A stretch of DNA of 64,000 bases from Trematomus loennbergii (GCA_012861695.1 JAAOOA010000060.1:11588449-11652448); one strand, 5' to 3'. Shown: positions 45,374 to 57,900, numbered from the stretch's first letter. Numbers and translations: made by a program. Notes: generated by a model not told the origin, from the sequence alone.

Positions 45374-46187
45374 GTGAGGAAAAAACTAAAATAACTGACC
45401 TGCTTTGTTCCTTCAATGCAGTTTACTGTAACAACTTCTCTTGATGTCATGATTTTGTTGTATGGATGTCAGGCATGGACATCATGCAAAGAAGTGAAAG
45501 CATAAATACATGTCTCCACTCCACTCTTGGTCAAGCAGAGCAGGACGGATGCCCACACACACAGTGAACGTAGGAGGGTTTCTCACATGTAGGAGGATTC
45601 ACCATTGAAACATGGAAATATTAAAATGTGTGAGAGCGAGGAGGTGTTGTGATATAATCTTAAAAATGTCAACAGATTCAAATGCCAGAGGCTATATTTG
45701 TCTGTTGTATTGTAGGGAAAAGACCAATTGTACGACTCTGTCTGCATGTACTTCTCATCAGCGTTAGCAACGAGTCCCCATCACCAAATCCTATGGCTGT
45801 AATTTCAGTGCTGATTTATCTGTATTCCTCTTGGATTAACTGTTTGGTGTTTTTTTTTTTAACAACAGTTTCCAAGAGCTCGGCACATTATCTTTACATT
45901 CCTTGTTTTGTCCATCCAGAGATGTTAGATATACAGTAATTTAAAGAAAAAAAAAAAAACATGACAAGCAGCCAATCTTTACTTTGTCAAAGCTATAGCC
46001 AGCAAATAAGTGGTCACATTATTTTATTAACTCATTGAGATTAATACTTAATCCATCGTCAGGATTTTTGGTGATTCATTTTCTGTCAATAAACAAATCG
46101 GTTAACGTTAATGCATTTTGTCCCTAAAGCAAATATTTAACATTTTGATTGATAATCAACTTTTGATACATTTTTCTAAATAATGTT

Positions 46188-46855
46188 TGATAAATGTACT
46201 GGTCAGCTGAGTAATCCCCGTCGAGGCAAGCACTGTAATTCTCTCCGATTAGTCCACCAGCAGATGACAAACACCCACCTCTCCGCCTCTTCCAAGGAAC
46301 GAGGGGCCGTGCGGCAGAGTTTCAGTTTCAGTTTCTTTCGCCGGTCAAGATGTCCGTTAAAGTTTAAATCTTCCGACAAAATTAGAAAAGTGCCGGTCAA
46401 AGGTCTTCTTTGTTATTTATTGAGCTTTAAAACAAATGAATAACGACTCTATATAATAAAACACGGAGGACGGAGATCTCTTTTTCTCCCCCTCTTCTGA
46501 CAGCCCAGCAGCTGATCAGAGCACGTCTCACCTCTCCTGCAGGGGGGCGTGGTCAGCAGAATCAGACCCGTAGAGAGCAAACAGCACATAGAGCGAAATG
46601 AGGCATGGCTAAAATGCATGATCTGTTTGGTATTTTGAAAACAGAAACGTATAAATATACCTTATATAGGTATGGCCCTACAATATATCATTTAAATATA
46701 GCATGATAGGTCCACTTTAAGGAAGAAATCAAAGGAGTAATAATGATTTTAGTGTGCTTTTAGGCTAAATGTATGCTGGTTACAGCTTCTCCAATGAGAG
46801 TATTTTACCCTTTTCCTTTTTCTAAATGATGAACTGAGTAACATTGGTGTTTTGA
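46188..46855. other. Non-repeat flank of the palindrome, no gene recognised
   Basis: Contains AAAGTTTAAATCTTCCGAC and a GGGGGGCGTGGTCAGCAGAA block, with a TATAGGTATGGCCCTACA tail of repeat-like look. Short ORFs on both strands have no recognisable content. No slc44a2 exon found. Confidence 0.5.
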
Positions 46856-46859
46856 CTGG

Positions 46860-47251
46860 GGGTGTTTCTCAATCGCGAGTAAAGCTGCTGCAGAGCCACT
46901 ATTTCAAGCATACTATGTCATCGAGTGCCGCCGAAGTACTGTTCCAATGTCCAGCATACTTGGAAATCTACCGAGCCCGGTGTACTCCGTTTGGAGAAAT
47001 ATCGAGGCTGCACATGAGTAGACTCCGCGGTCTTAAAATCCCCACAATGCTTTGCGCACGGACCAATTTTCCCAAATCTGTGGCGGAAGATGTAAGGCGG
47101 GGCCTCTCATATGACGCACACCTGCACACTTGCTAGCCTGTTCCACTCTTTGTTTTCCGAATGTCAGGAAGTATTCTTGACTCGCTTCTGAAGCAAGATG
47201 CTCGGCAGACATGTGCTACCAAGCAAGCGTACTCGCGATTGAGAAACACCC
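46860..47251. mobile_element. MITE with 22-bp inverted ends (GGGTGTTTCTCAATCGCGAG)
   Basis: The left end GGGTGTTTCTCAATCGCGAG plus TA is matched exactly as reverse complement at the right end (TACTCGCGATTGAGAAACACCC). 392 bp, no transposase, target duplication unclear. It sits 170 bp upstream of the first slc44a2 exon of the window. Confidence 0.85.
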
Positions 47252-47424
47252 AGTGTCTTGGACAGAACAAGATTTTTCACAAAATTATAATATATGGCAG
47301 GCAAGAGAAAATATTCAAAACGTTCTTAAACTCAGTATAATAATCTTTTGAGGTAGTCTGGGAGAATTATTGCCACAGCAGAAGTCTTGATTTTGTATTG
47401 ATATTTGTGATTTCCTTCCCCTAG

Positions 47425-50198
47425 ACGTTGGTAGTGGGATCCTACCTCATCGCCCATGGCTTCTTCAGCGTGTACGCCATGTGTGTGGACACACTGTTCC
47501 TCTGCTTCTGTGAGTACATTTGAATTCAGTCAGATCTCCTCTTTTCTTCCTTTTTCCAAGCACTAATACAACTTCCTCGAGCTAAAATGCATGTTTCTCC
47601 TTCCTGCCATGTTTCTGACTCTTATTCTCTTTGTCTCATTCCTCCCATTCGTTTGACTTTATTTTTATACACTCCCTTTTATTTCATGTTTCCCTTGCCC
47701 TTTCATTTTCCATTAACCCAATAAAAAAAAACACAAAATACACATCCCCGTAAACGAAAAAAGGTGAGGACCTGGAGAGAAACGACGGCTCGTCAGACAG
47801 GCCTTACTTCATGTCGCCCGAGCTGCACGACATCCTCTCCGAAACCAAGAGGGTGGAGGAAGACCACGATGGGGTCGAGCAGGGGATTCTGCTGATCCTG
47901 CAAAGCCAATGGATGAGGTGAAACTGGAGGAGGAGACCCCTCTTCAGCAACAAGACGGAGAAATCCAACTGAAACAGCAGACGGTGCTCAAGCAGGAAAA
48001 CGAGGAGGAGCAGCCTCTGCAGGCCACGACTGATACCGAAGAGCCACAACAGGAGAACAAAGAAGAAGAAACAGTCAGTCAGGTTGAGGAGGCTGAAAAG
48101 AAAAGAAGCAGAGGTGAAAGAAGAGGTGGCAAAGCAGGAGGAAAACACCGAGGAGGCGCCACCTCCCGCTGCGGAGGCTGAGAAAGAGGAATCTTTGGAA
48201 GATAGTCCTCCTTCTGCACCACAGGAGTAAACAGTAATGCAAGGGCAAATAAATAAGGTTAACCTCAAAAAGTACTGTATCTACAACGTGATGTGATGTG
48301 GGCATGTTAAATGTGCGGCATACAACAAAAGCTAAATATTTCCGATGTGACAGCTTGGAGGTCAAAGAAGGTCAAAATTCCAGTTGCATCTCTGTAGCTT
48401 GAACAAAAAAACGCTCTCTTGTGTTGGTTTTAGAACAGTGTTGGTTTTTATATATCGTGAAGATCTGTAGAACTTTGTGAGTGCTGAACCTGTGCCTGAT
48501 TGCTGTCTCTGATATTTGTTGTCTTAATCCTGTTAAACGATGCACTGCAGAACCACTACGTACCGTGTTTACAGCCGGAACACACTCATGTCAATCGATG
48601 GTGAATCTCTTTCACTGTTTACAATAATACCAGCTGACCAGCCAAAATGTTACAGACATATTTGATAGACTGTATGAATACTGGATCTTTTTTTTTGTCC
48701 TATGAAATGTGTATATATACAGTAGTGTTCTTCAATTACAAATTGTTTCAGCTTCAGTCTTGTAGAGATCCAAGATGGGATCCGATGTATTGTATTGCCA
48801 CCTACTTGCCTTGGTATTTTTGACTGATGTAAGTGCTGTTAGTGTCGCCATGACGCAGCCTCTCTTTGGACCCCCCCCCCCCCCAAAAAAGTTTACTAAC
48901 CCAACCTGCATTGCTCTGTCCCTCTGTCTCTCTGCTGCATGGTGTTGACATGGCCTTCTGAATGCTTGCAACTAGCATCTCAACTCTCTGGATGCTTTTG
49001 TACACTTTGTTTCTCTTTTGTCGCCTTGTGAAAGATGTAAGTTACTGATTGATGACATTCCATATTTATCGGATGTAAATCTTGATTAAACGTGATTGTA
49101 TTTAATCACAGTCAGTCATTCTGTTGTGGGTAATCATGAGCTTGAAAATGGTTTGGCGTTTGGAAGCAGGTGAGTTTTCATGAACACAAAAAGTCAGCAA
49201 CACATTTGTATTTGTCTTAAAGGGGATCCCCAACATTTGACCAGTTAAGGGTACTTGACTTGCCATGGAGAGTACTGAGCCTGTACAACTGTTTCTAAAA
49301 GGTTTTGATGCTTTGGGGAGGCTTTTATAAACCTTAGAAATAAAGAAAAGCTATTTGAAAGCCGTGAATATTTGCTAACATTCAGATTGAGACGCATTAT
49401 GGGACTCATAGTATACTGGGTTTTTGAAACTTGATCCATATTAGGGACTAAAACCAGGATATCTCTGCTGCAATGACTAAGCAGTGGTTTGGAGCTTTTT
49501 GGCTTGTGATCCTTTAAATGAAACTACTTGTGGCCCCTTATCGCCGGTTATGAATCTTATAAATTCAACCAAAGAATAAAAAAAATTATTCTAAGAAGGT
49601 AGGGTCTTTAGATACTGAAAGAAGGAAAACGAGAAAAAAAATATTGTTTCTAATAGAAATTAATACTTCAAGTTCAAATATATTTGGGCCCAGGTTAGGA
49701 ACTACTTAATAACTGGGTTATCCTCTTACTTTGACCTATGACATCACTATAGCATGTGGTTACAGGCGGGACCCATTTTGAGAAAGTTTATTCTGGTCCA
49801 AGTTTTCCATTCTCTCTATGAGCATGACAGCCACGCTGTTGAGATGACTTTGCGACATTGAAGAGGGAAGCCAGGTTTGTCAGGCGTCTCAAGTTGTTGC
49901 TAACAAATGTTAAGCCTTTGTTACAATACACTAGTTGTGGTCTGAAAAAAGGGTACCCACCACTTTTTTGAAACATGACGTTTCTGGAGTTACTTGAAAG
50001 GCAAAAGAGATTATAGAGAGCCGAGGCATGGAAAAGTTAAATGACTCTACCGAATGTTGTTCTTCAACTGCTTCTGCTCATGTCACAGTGGAGGATCTGG
50101 AGCGCAACGATGGATCAGCAGAGAAGCCGTACTTCATGTCCCAGAACCTGCTTAGCATCCTAAATAAGTCCAATGAAGAGGTCAAATCTGTAGACTAG
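47425..50198 (+). CDS. slc44a2: 3' terminal exons of choline transporter-like protein 2, two alternative last exons
   Basis: The exon 47,425-47,509 encodes the last membrane segment, [20 protein letters not shown] then VDTLFLCF, ending one base into a codon. Two mutually exclusive terminal exons follow in the same phase. 47,764-48,230 reads [20 protein letters not shown] followed by a long Glu/Gln-rich tail. 50,089-50,198 reads [20 protein letters not shown], then [15 protein letters not shown] and TAG. CTL/SLC44 proteins are plasma-membrane and mitochondrial transporters with about ten membrane helices. I call SLC44A2 on the near-identity of this C terminus to the human protein as I remember it, and on the odad3 neighbour. 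The first tail has two one-base frame breaks (about 47,880 and 48,105) before TAA at 48,228. All upstream exons are missing: the palindrome occupies that space. Confidence 0.85.
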
Positions 50199-51179
50199 GT
50201 CACGTTGTGTGTGTGGGTGTGTGTGGGTGTTTGTGTGTGTTTGTGATGGAAATAACAACAAAAGAAGAGTGCCATTTCCTGTGTTACATTATGTATGTAT
50301 GTTTGTGTGTTGCTGCCAAATGATATTCATTCATGTTTATGGATGATAATATTGATCCTTTAGGATTTTGTTACAAAGCCTTAAGTTCATTGCCCGCCTG
50401 CATTTGCCCAACAAGGAGGATATACATCAGAAGGAATATGAGACTTCCCTTTCAGATGAAATATTGTTAATTTAGGCAATAGTTGGCCTTAATGTCCAGT
50501 GTGAAGGATTGTTGGGGATTTATTGGAGGGAATGGAAATAGTATTCGCTTTCATGTTTTCATTAGTGTATCACTTGAAGCTAAGATTCCTCTTCATGGAG
50601 TCAGCTATGTTGCACCACCATGTTTCTAGCTCAGAAAGGACAAACCAAACTCTGACTCTAGAAAGGGCCGTTCAGGTAACTGTAGTTCCCCATGTTATGT
50701 AATAGGAGGGGTGGGGGAGCGGTATTCAGACTATTTCCATCTGCAACCTCACCGCTAGATGCCACTAGATCCTATAAACTGTTCATTTAAAAAGAAGAAA
50801 AATCAGTTTTTGTTGTACATTTTGTTCATTGTTTTTGTCACTGTGTGTATTCTGTCATCAAGTTGATGGGATGCTTTGAAAGGTCCAGTGAGATACAGTT
50901 GATGGCAGGTAGCATGTAGATACACGTGTAAAGCTCTGCTTACTAAGTATATTGCACTGTTTGTTATTAGCACACCAAACCAAAGTTGCTCAACGCAGGC
51001 TAATACAAGCTAAGTATGTTTCTCAAAGCCTTAAGAGATTACAAATGAACCAAGTGATTTTACTTGGACTTGCAGTCTTAATTTCTATGGACCTATGTTG
51101 TTTTGTGTTCATATAAAACATCTGTAATGAATTTGTAAAAGTTGTTCTTTTTCATTTTGTTGTAAACTAATTGTAATTT

Positions 51180-51206
51180 CTTCAGAAATTAATAAAATCT
51201 TAATAA
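51180..51206 (+). terminator. slc44a2 polyadenylation signals
   Basis: Two AATAAA hexamers about 11 bases apart (around 51,189 and 51,200), followed by TGTGTGTTGCC, end a plausible 1-kb 3' untranslated region of the 50,089 terminal exon. The alternative exon may use ATTAAA near 49,085. Confidence 0.6.
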
Positions 51207-51215
51207 AAATGTGTG

Positions 51216-52024
51216 TTGCCATATAAGTGTTCAAAGGGGGAAAGGTCACTTATTCTTAGGTTTATTTTGACACAATAACCTGGATTATTATTTGATTTGA
51301 TAAGTGTTGTTCTTATTTTGATAATGCTGACATATAAGATTTAGATACAAAATCATTATTGAAGAATTGTCCGTTTGTTAAATGAGACCATTCAATATTT
51401 GAGATCTTCTAATAAATAAAAGAACATACTTATACATATTAATAGCTTACACATATATAAGTTAGTAAGTTATTAATATTTGTATAATTAATCCATAATG
51501 TATTTACTTTGAAACGTAAACTTTATTATGTAAAGTTATGAAAAAGTTTAGTTTTAGACATCAAATAATAATCAGTGAAATGGCAGTAAAAAGTTATTAA
51601 TTCATGCTTCCTATATTTGTCCATATGGAAGATTATTTATTAAATGTATTTATTTATTTATTGCCAGTAAAAGCATTACAGTTTATTTGCATGGACTGTG
51701 TCAATTAATAAATATTGCTCTACGTGCCAGAATTAGCCCTCAAGAGTGCATACAAATTAGTTAAAACAATGATCCTCATAGGTTATTTTATATTTAATTA
51801 TATTTCATAAGAAAACACTACATTTAGTTTGGAAATATTTTTTTTTAGTAAGAATTGGCTTCGTGTATGTATCCCACTTTTACGGCCATCAACATTAGAA
51901 TATTCAAGCTGATCTTTCATAATTAATTAATTAATGTATTTTTAAGCATGGTCTTTGATCAATAAAGACATATCATTATTATATTTAGCACATGAAAAAA
52001 ATGTGTGTAAAATAAACTAAAGGT
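51216..52024. other. AT-rich intergenic stretch, no feature seen
   Basis: TTATTAAT-type sequence without ORF, repeat unit or RNA gene that I can recognise. Confidence 0.6.
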
Positions 52025-52030
52025 CCAGTC

Positions 52031-52295
52031 AGAGGTGGGAGAAGTACTCAGATCTTGTACTTAAGTAAAAGTAGAAGTATTAGACTAGAGTAGGAATACT
52101 CAGTTACAAGTCCTGCAGTCAAAATGTTACTCAAGTAAATGTACAAAAGTATTGGCATACAAATATACTTAAAGTAGCAAAAGTAAAATAACTAATAATG
52201 CAAATTGACCCATTTCAGAATAATATATATTATATGTTTTTATTATAATTATTGATGCATTAAAGTGTTATCAAAGCTGGTAAAGGTGCAGCTAG

Positions 52296-52327
<32 letters not shown>

Positions 52328-52965
52328 AACATGGCATTGTACAAATTAAAAGACAAGAAATAAACAAGAAAGTAGAAAATATACATGTTGAATATACAAA
52401 TTAACAATAACAAGATATAAAGCAAGGTATTATATATGAGTATGTGACAGGTGGAATATTAAATATTAAACTGAATATATATGTACAGTGAAGAGAGAAG
52501 CTATGGAGCAGAGAGTTCTCTGCCAGCCAGAGTTGATTTGTTGTACAGAGTTATTGCAGTGGGCAGGAATGTTTTCCTGTATCGGTCCTTGTGACAGCGG
52601 AGCTGCAGCAGTCTGTTGGAGAAGGAGCTCCGCTGTCTGTCCAGCTGCAGGTGGAGAGGATGGGTGGTTATCCATGATGGACAACAGCCTGTCTATATAC
52701 TGCATGGTAGCTTGTGAATTTACTCCAGGTGTAACTAAAGTCTGATTTAAGTGTTGATTATATTTCACATCATTAACCCAAATATGTAAAGTAACTAAAG
52801 TTATTAAATAAAAGTGGTGGAGTAAAAGTACACGCCTCTGAATTGAGGAGTACAAAGTAGCATAACATGGAAATACTCAAGTAAAGTACAAGTATCTTAA
52901 AATTGTACTTAAGTACAGTAGCCTACTTGAGTAAATGTAATTAGTTACTTATCGCCTCCGTGGCT
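52031..52965. mobile_element. hAT-like non-autonomous element (CAGAGGTGGGAGAAGTACTC family)
   Basis: The left end CAGAGGTGGGAGAAGTACTC and right end AGTTACTTATCGCCTCCG are imperfect inverted repeats. Both subterminal regions are full of AAGTAAAAGTA / TACTTGAGTAA motifs, as in a very common teleost family. An (AT)n run (52,302-52,326) and a LINE fragment lie inside. It ends about 180 bp before the odad3 start codon. Confidence 0.65.
52480..52740 (-). mobile_element. LINE 3' coding fragment inside the hAT-like element
   Basis: On the minus strand one frame reads LDRQRSSFSNRLLQLRCHKD followed by RYRKTFLPTAITLYN, the usual last residues of fish LINE polyproteins (xxxSFFPxAxxLxN). Only the extreme 3' end of the ORF remains. 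Confidence 0.6.
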
Positions 52966-53144
52966 CTAGTCTAGAGTCGAGACGCTCAGTTTGAAACGAG
53001 GAGCCTGACTTCAGCGTTAGTGTACAGGTTGCTAGGCAACACTGGAGACTACCAGAAGTCTTCGTGCAGGTCAAGATAGGCTAACGCCGACTGTTGTCGG
53101 GTTGTATTTGCTTTCTAGCTGTACAACAATAACTCAGCACCAAC

Positions 53145-54821
53145 ATGCCGTTCAGTGCCGACTCAATGAAACCTCCGCTGCATGACCAAATAACGGAGAT
53201 GCAGCGTAAAATACAACTTCTGGGTAAGTTTGTTTGGTCTTAGCGTCGACTTCTGTTCAAGCTAAGGCAGGTGCTAGGTAGCTAACGTTAGCTTCCGTTT
53301 ATGGTTGTGACTAGCCACTGTAAAAACATGCACTAATACCAGATAAACAGCAATTAGCTGTGTAATTTGTGAATAATTACACGAGTTCTCCATATGTATC
53401 GTGTGTATTAGTGTCATAATTATGTATGTCCACCAGAGGGCGACAGAACTGCGTACTATGAGAGCTCTCAGTCACTATCAAGAAGAACCGAGAAACCATC
53501 CGCCAGCTGAGGCAGGACAACAAGAGGCTGTGCAGGAAAATGGCCGACGTAAACGCTGTAAGTCCTTTAAAAATAGAAAGGGAACTTTCCCAGCTCTTTT
53601 GCTTATTTTCTTTCATCAATATTATAGTCAAATGAGCAGTAAAACCCCATTACTGACTTTCTTGCCAATAACACTCTTGTACCCCCTGGTGTCTTGCTCC
53701 CAGGGGGATGCAACTATCATCAAAGTGGCCTTTCAGAACAGAGGGTTGGAGAAGGATGCCTACCGCAACATGTCAGGGAAGGTGAGAGGAAGAAGCATTA
53801 TTTATGACTAAAAAACACAAATATGTTGTTGGACTATTTGCACTATAAGTTTTACCACAGATAAAAGGACAGTTCCCCCAACATCTGTATGTATGTCCGG
53901 GACTTTTCTCAATGAATATAGCTTGTACAGTACCTGCTTACCAAGTGGACTTAATGATCCAAGCCTTATGTAATTTAAGCAAACTCAATGTTTTAGTCAT
54001 GGTCATGGCAGCTTGCTGAAAAATGTCTTATTCCATTATAGCTTTACCACACTCTCTCTGCCAATACTCTTTTCTCAGGCAGCCCTGACCACGCTCGACC
54101 AGAGAGTGCTGTCCAAGACGAAGCGTCTCAACGCCCTTAAACACACCACCCAGACCTTCCAGTGCCGCCTGGATGAGCTGAAGAAGGAATACCAGAGGAG
54201 TAAACCAGAGGGCAGCAGTGGAGCAGTGTCTGCCGACACTAGAGCTCGGAAAAAAGAGGAAGATGCCATGGTGGATACCTCTCAAGCTCATGCAGAAATG
54301 TTTGAAAAAGAAAATCTGTTATGCTAATGTTCACTCTTAAATGGGCCCTATTGTGCTTTTGGGGGTTTTTCCCTTTCCTGTAGTGTGTTATATAGGTTAT
54401 TGTGCCTGTAAATGGTCTGCTAATTTTAAAATCCCAAAGTTAGCTTCAAAAGGAGTTTGCCTGAAACGCCTCCATTGGACTCCTTTGTTTATTTCTTTAA
54501 CATAATGACATCACTATGTACCCCTCGCTCTTCTATTGGCTATTCTACGTGATAGGCTAAGGGGCCGGACATCTTTAAGCGGTTGACCAAATACAACAGA
54601 TGCTGTTCTGGGCTCTGGTTTCAGACAGAGGGTGAAAAGAGGAGCTGCAGCACAGGCAGTATAAGAACAAATTAAGACCTTTTTGAACATTCAAGCATGG
54701 AAACATGTCACAGTGGAGGCATACAAAATACAAATATAATATAAACCTGAAAATGAGGGCCCCTTTAATGAAATATAAGACAGAATAGTACACTCAGTAA
54801 ACTGTGTGTGTGTGTGTGTGT

Positions 54822-54894
<73 letters not shown>

Positions 54895-54903
54895 TGTGTG
54901 TGT

Positions 54904-54939
<36 letters not shown>

Positions 54940-57900
54940 CAGAAACTGCGGGCGCTGGAGAACAGTCTGGAAAAGACTCAGTTTAAGTGCAAGGAGGCCG
55001 AGAACATCATGATTAACTATCAAAAGCTCAAAAGTCACCTGCAGGTGAGTCACACACTGTTCAAATATAGTTTGGTTTTCATCTTAACTTGCAGGGGTAT
55101 GCAGCTTGTTCAGCAAGTTAAGTTGCCCAAGAAACTTATGTAAGTAGTAAGTACAAATATTGTAACTGTGCATTCCTCATTAGCAGACACCCTTATGAGA
55201 GTGTTAGTACTGTGTTTGTGATAAATAAACATTGAGTGAGACTTTCACAGTGGTACAGTACCTCCTGTCCCACGCTCACTTTACCTTTGTTTGCTCTCAA
55301 CTTGACCTCAATTTTGTAGTTTGTTACTTAACTTTACAAATATTCCAACTGTTAGAATGCACATCAATCTGTTCACACTTATATGCTGGTAATGTTGTTA
55401 TCCAGTTCAACTTGAGTGAAATAATAGATCAAGCCTTTAGACTTTAATTTGAGATTTTCCTTCAAGATTTATTGAGGGATTCATATTTACCACAACATCC
55501 ACATTGTATCAAACATACTGTAGAGCTGCCACTCCATATAAAGGGCAGCTGAGGTGGTTTGTAGGAAATCTTTTGGCAAACCTGTTAACCCCTCTTGTGG
55601 TTTAGCTGGTGAGCAGCTGATCTACAACAACATCCAGGCAGAACAACAACAAACACACTCAACAAGCTATTGCCAGTTATACATTTTAACCCTTAGACAC
55701 CCACATACTGTAGACACGTTTAAGTATCCTTTGGGTGAGCTTGCAGGTCAACAGTATGTGCTATACTGTACAAAATAGTGTTCATCCTTTGAAACTGTGA
55801 ATCTGAATATTATTTTAAAGATGCAGGTTGGCACTGTGTGTCAAGTTTTCCTAGTAATAAATCAGAAATAAAAATAGTTTTTTGGTCAGGCACCAATTCA
55901 AAAAGAAAGTCTAGAGTGTAAAAAAGGGCTTATAACCTTATGATTATGTCTCTTAAGCTGTTGCAGCATTTTTTGTCTTGAGACCCTTTGATAAACAGAT
56001 TTGGTGCCAAATGTAATTATTTTGAGTAAACCAAAAATGTATAAAAATGGGCAAAAATCCCTGAACAATAACTTGTGTATGATGTCAGCTCTTTGCTGTT
56101 CAAAGCTCAGCTTATTGTCCAGGGTGATTTTGAGATACTTAAATCACTCCACCCTCTTATCAGTTTCATTATTAATGCAGGTGTTAATTAAAAGGTTATT
56201 TTGTTCCAAACCTAAAGATTAGCCAGTAAATAATTCATACAGTGGTTGTAAACAGTCCTCTCCCCACCCCTTTCACTCTTTCTATTTCCTGTCCTCTCTT
56301 TTGTTTACCTCTCACTTTTCCACTTCAGCATGAGAGTCTGACGTTCCAGGGCCAGCTGGACAGTCTGGAGGCAGAGATCCTGAAGCACAGAGAGGAGCTT
56401 CACGACATGCAGATCATGAACAACAACGCTCAGCTCTCCAAGGAAGCTGCTAAGGTTCCTGTAACCCTCCTCTGCTCCTATATGAGTTTGCAGCGTGCCA
56501 GTAAAGGCGTAACAAAAATGATTCACTCATAATTACTTACACTAATATAATAAGTGATATGAGTCACAAGTGAAGCGGATACAAAACATTTTTCAGTGTT
56601 TTGTCATTTTCATTTTGATGCATTTACAAGTACAGATAAATGAGCCTACCTCATCGCTATGCGGTGTGCAAACAGCTATTTTCTTTCAACTTTCTTTAAA
56701 TCTCTTCTTCCCTTTGCTCTGCCTTGCAGGCTGACTTGCAGCAGCTGGAGGAATGTCTCTGCAAGGAGCGCAAGGAGAGAGAGCGTATTATAGCAAGCTA
56801 CAGGAAGAAGGTAGAGGAGCGCAAGGCCCAGGCTGAAAAAACCGATAGAAGGGTGAGCAAAACGCAGAGGTGTATATTGTACACTTTATCGTAGTGAATG
56901 GTTTTGTTCTGGTGGTGATCTCTTCTCTGATCACCATCAGAAATGCAAAACAAACATATTTATAATGCATTTTCATCTGCTTTTAGCACTGTTTAATCAG
57001 TCACTCATAATGCTTTGTCACAATGTTACATTACAAAGCATTTTATTATAACTTTTTAGCACATAAATCATAAAACGTCATAATCAAAATGATGTAGTGA
57101 AATTGGAGTAATCAAGTGTGAAACAATGACTCTAGCACTCCCATAGTTAGGCCATTGTCCTATTCAGCAGCTAGGGAAAACGTGCACACACTGCAGATGT
57201 TCCGATGTAGTTCATGTGAAAGCCCGTCCATGCTCCGACGTGGCTTTCATTGTAAAATGTAATAATTCATTTAAAACGCAGTTAATCCCGAAATCGACCA
57301 AAATATCCACTGAAAACTGAAAATTAAACTTTATAAAAACTGCCACTCCAAATCCTGAATCTTATGCAGGAAAAATGATCCAAAGTAAGACTATAATTTG
57401 TGTGCATTGTTTTTTATGTTGTTTATTATTATTGGATCACAACAAAAAAACAAAAACAAATCAAATGTTCTGTTTTATTACCTTGTACTTTAGCCGCTAC
57501 AATACCCAGTTATTATCTTGCAACAGTGATTTTAAAGTATTACAATTATGAGAACTATATCAAAAAGTCAGTGACTAGGAATGATGAAGTATTTATGAAC
57601 ATTCATTCATTTCTAAATAATTATTTACACAGTTCTGTGAGCAGAAAATAATGCATTTTAAATATGCTTACAATTCATTAAAGCTATGGACGTCATTGAA
57701 AAGGCTACAAAATATATATTTTCAGTGAAACAGAGACATTCTTTATAATGAAATGCGTTTTCTAACCTGCGGCACCTGTAGGCTCAGAGAACAGCGATGC
57801 AGCCCGACGAGCTGAGCAGCGAGGCTCAGCGCAGCAGCCCCAGGATAGCAGGCGAAGAGGACAAGGTCATCTCCACTTTTGAGGAGGCATTCCGACGCAT

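Larger units (their letters stand above)
18923..46187. repeat. Giant imperfect inverted repeat (palindrome)
   Basis: The sequence from 18,923 inward to 26,206 reappears as reverse complement from 46,187 inward to about 30,250. Matched landmarks are the AACATTATTTAG end, the gene-fragment exons (19,737-20,622 against 44,487-45,373), the CAGTGTG element, the 137-bp arrays, the repeats at 24.5-25.5 kb, and the 30-bp repeats. The arms look about 99 percent identical apart from indels and array length. The loop 26,207-30,250 has no mirror image. Homology stops abruptly at both outer ends. I find no target duplication or shared short terminal repeat around the whole unit. Confidence 0.92.
30250..46187 (-). 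repeat. Right arm of the palindrome (about 15.9 kb)
   Basis: Reverse complement of the left arm from the inner end CTTAACTGAACATG-type sequence to AACATTATTTAG at the outer end. Length excess over the left arm comes almost wholly from the 137-bp array, plus a 110-bp local duplication near 32,103-32,322. Small differences include the (ATT)n length, a GCGGGCGG expansion near 43,045 and one deleted C in exon X2. Confidence 0.9.

Noticed and set aside
18923..46187. Palindrome as a Polinton/Maverick or a herpesvirus-like giant element
   Set aside because: No polymerase B, retroviral-type integrase, packaging ATPase, capsid or other core gene in arms or loop, and the terminal repeats are not of the expected form.
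18923..46187. Palindrome as a simple mirrored-read (missing adapter) artefact
   Set aside because: Arms differ by many indels, by a private duplication and by ten-fold array length, and the loop is 4 kb of unmatched sequence. Not excluded without reads, but less likely.
48868..48890. C-run followed by A-run as a possible functional signal
   Set aside because: A plain homopolymer pair in 3' untranslated DNA, likely also a sequencing weak point.
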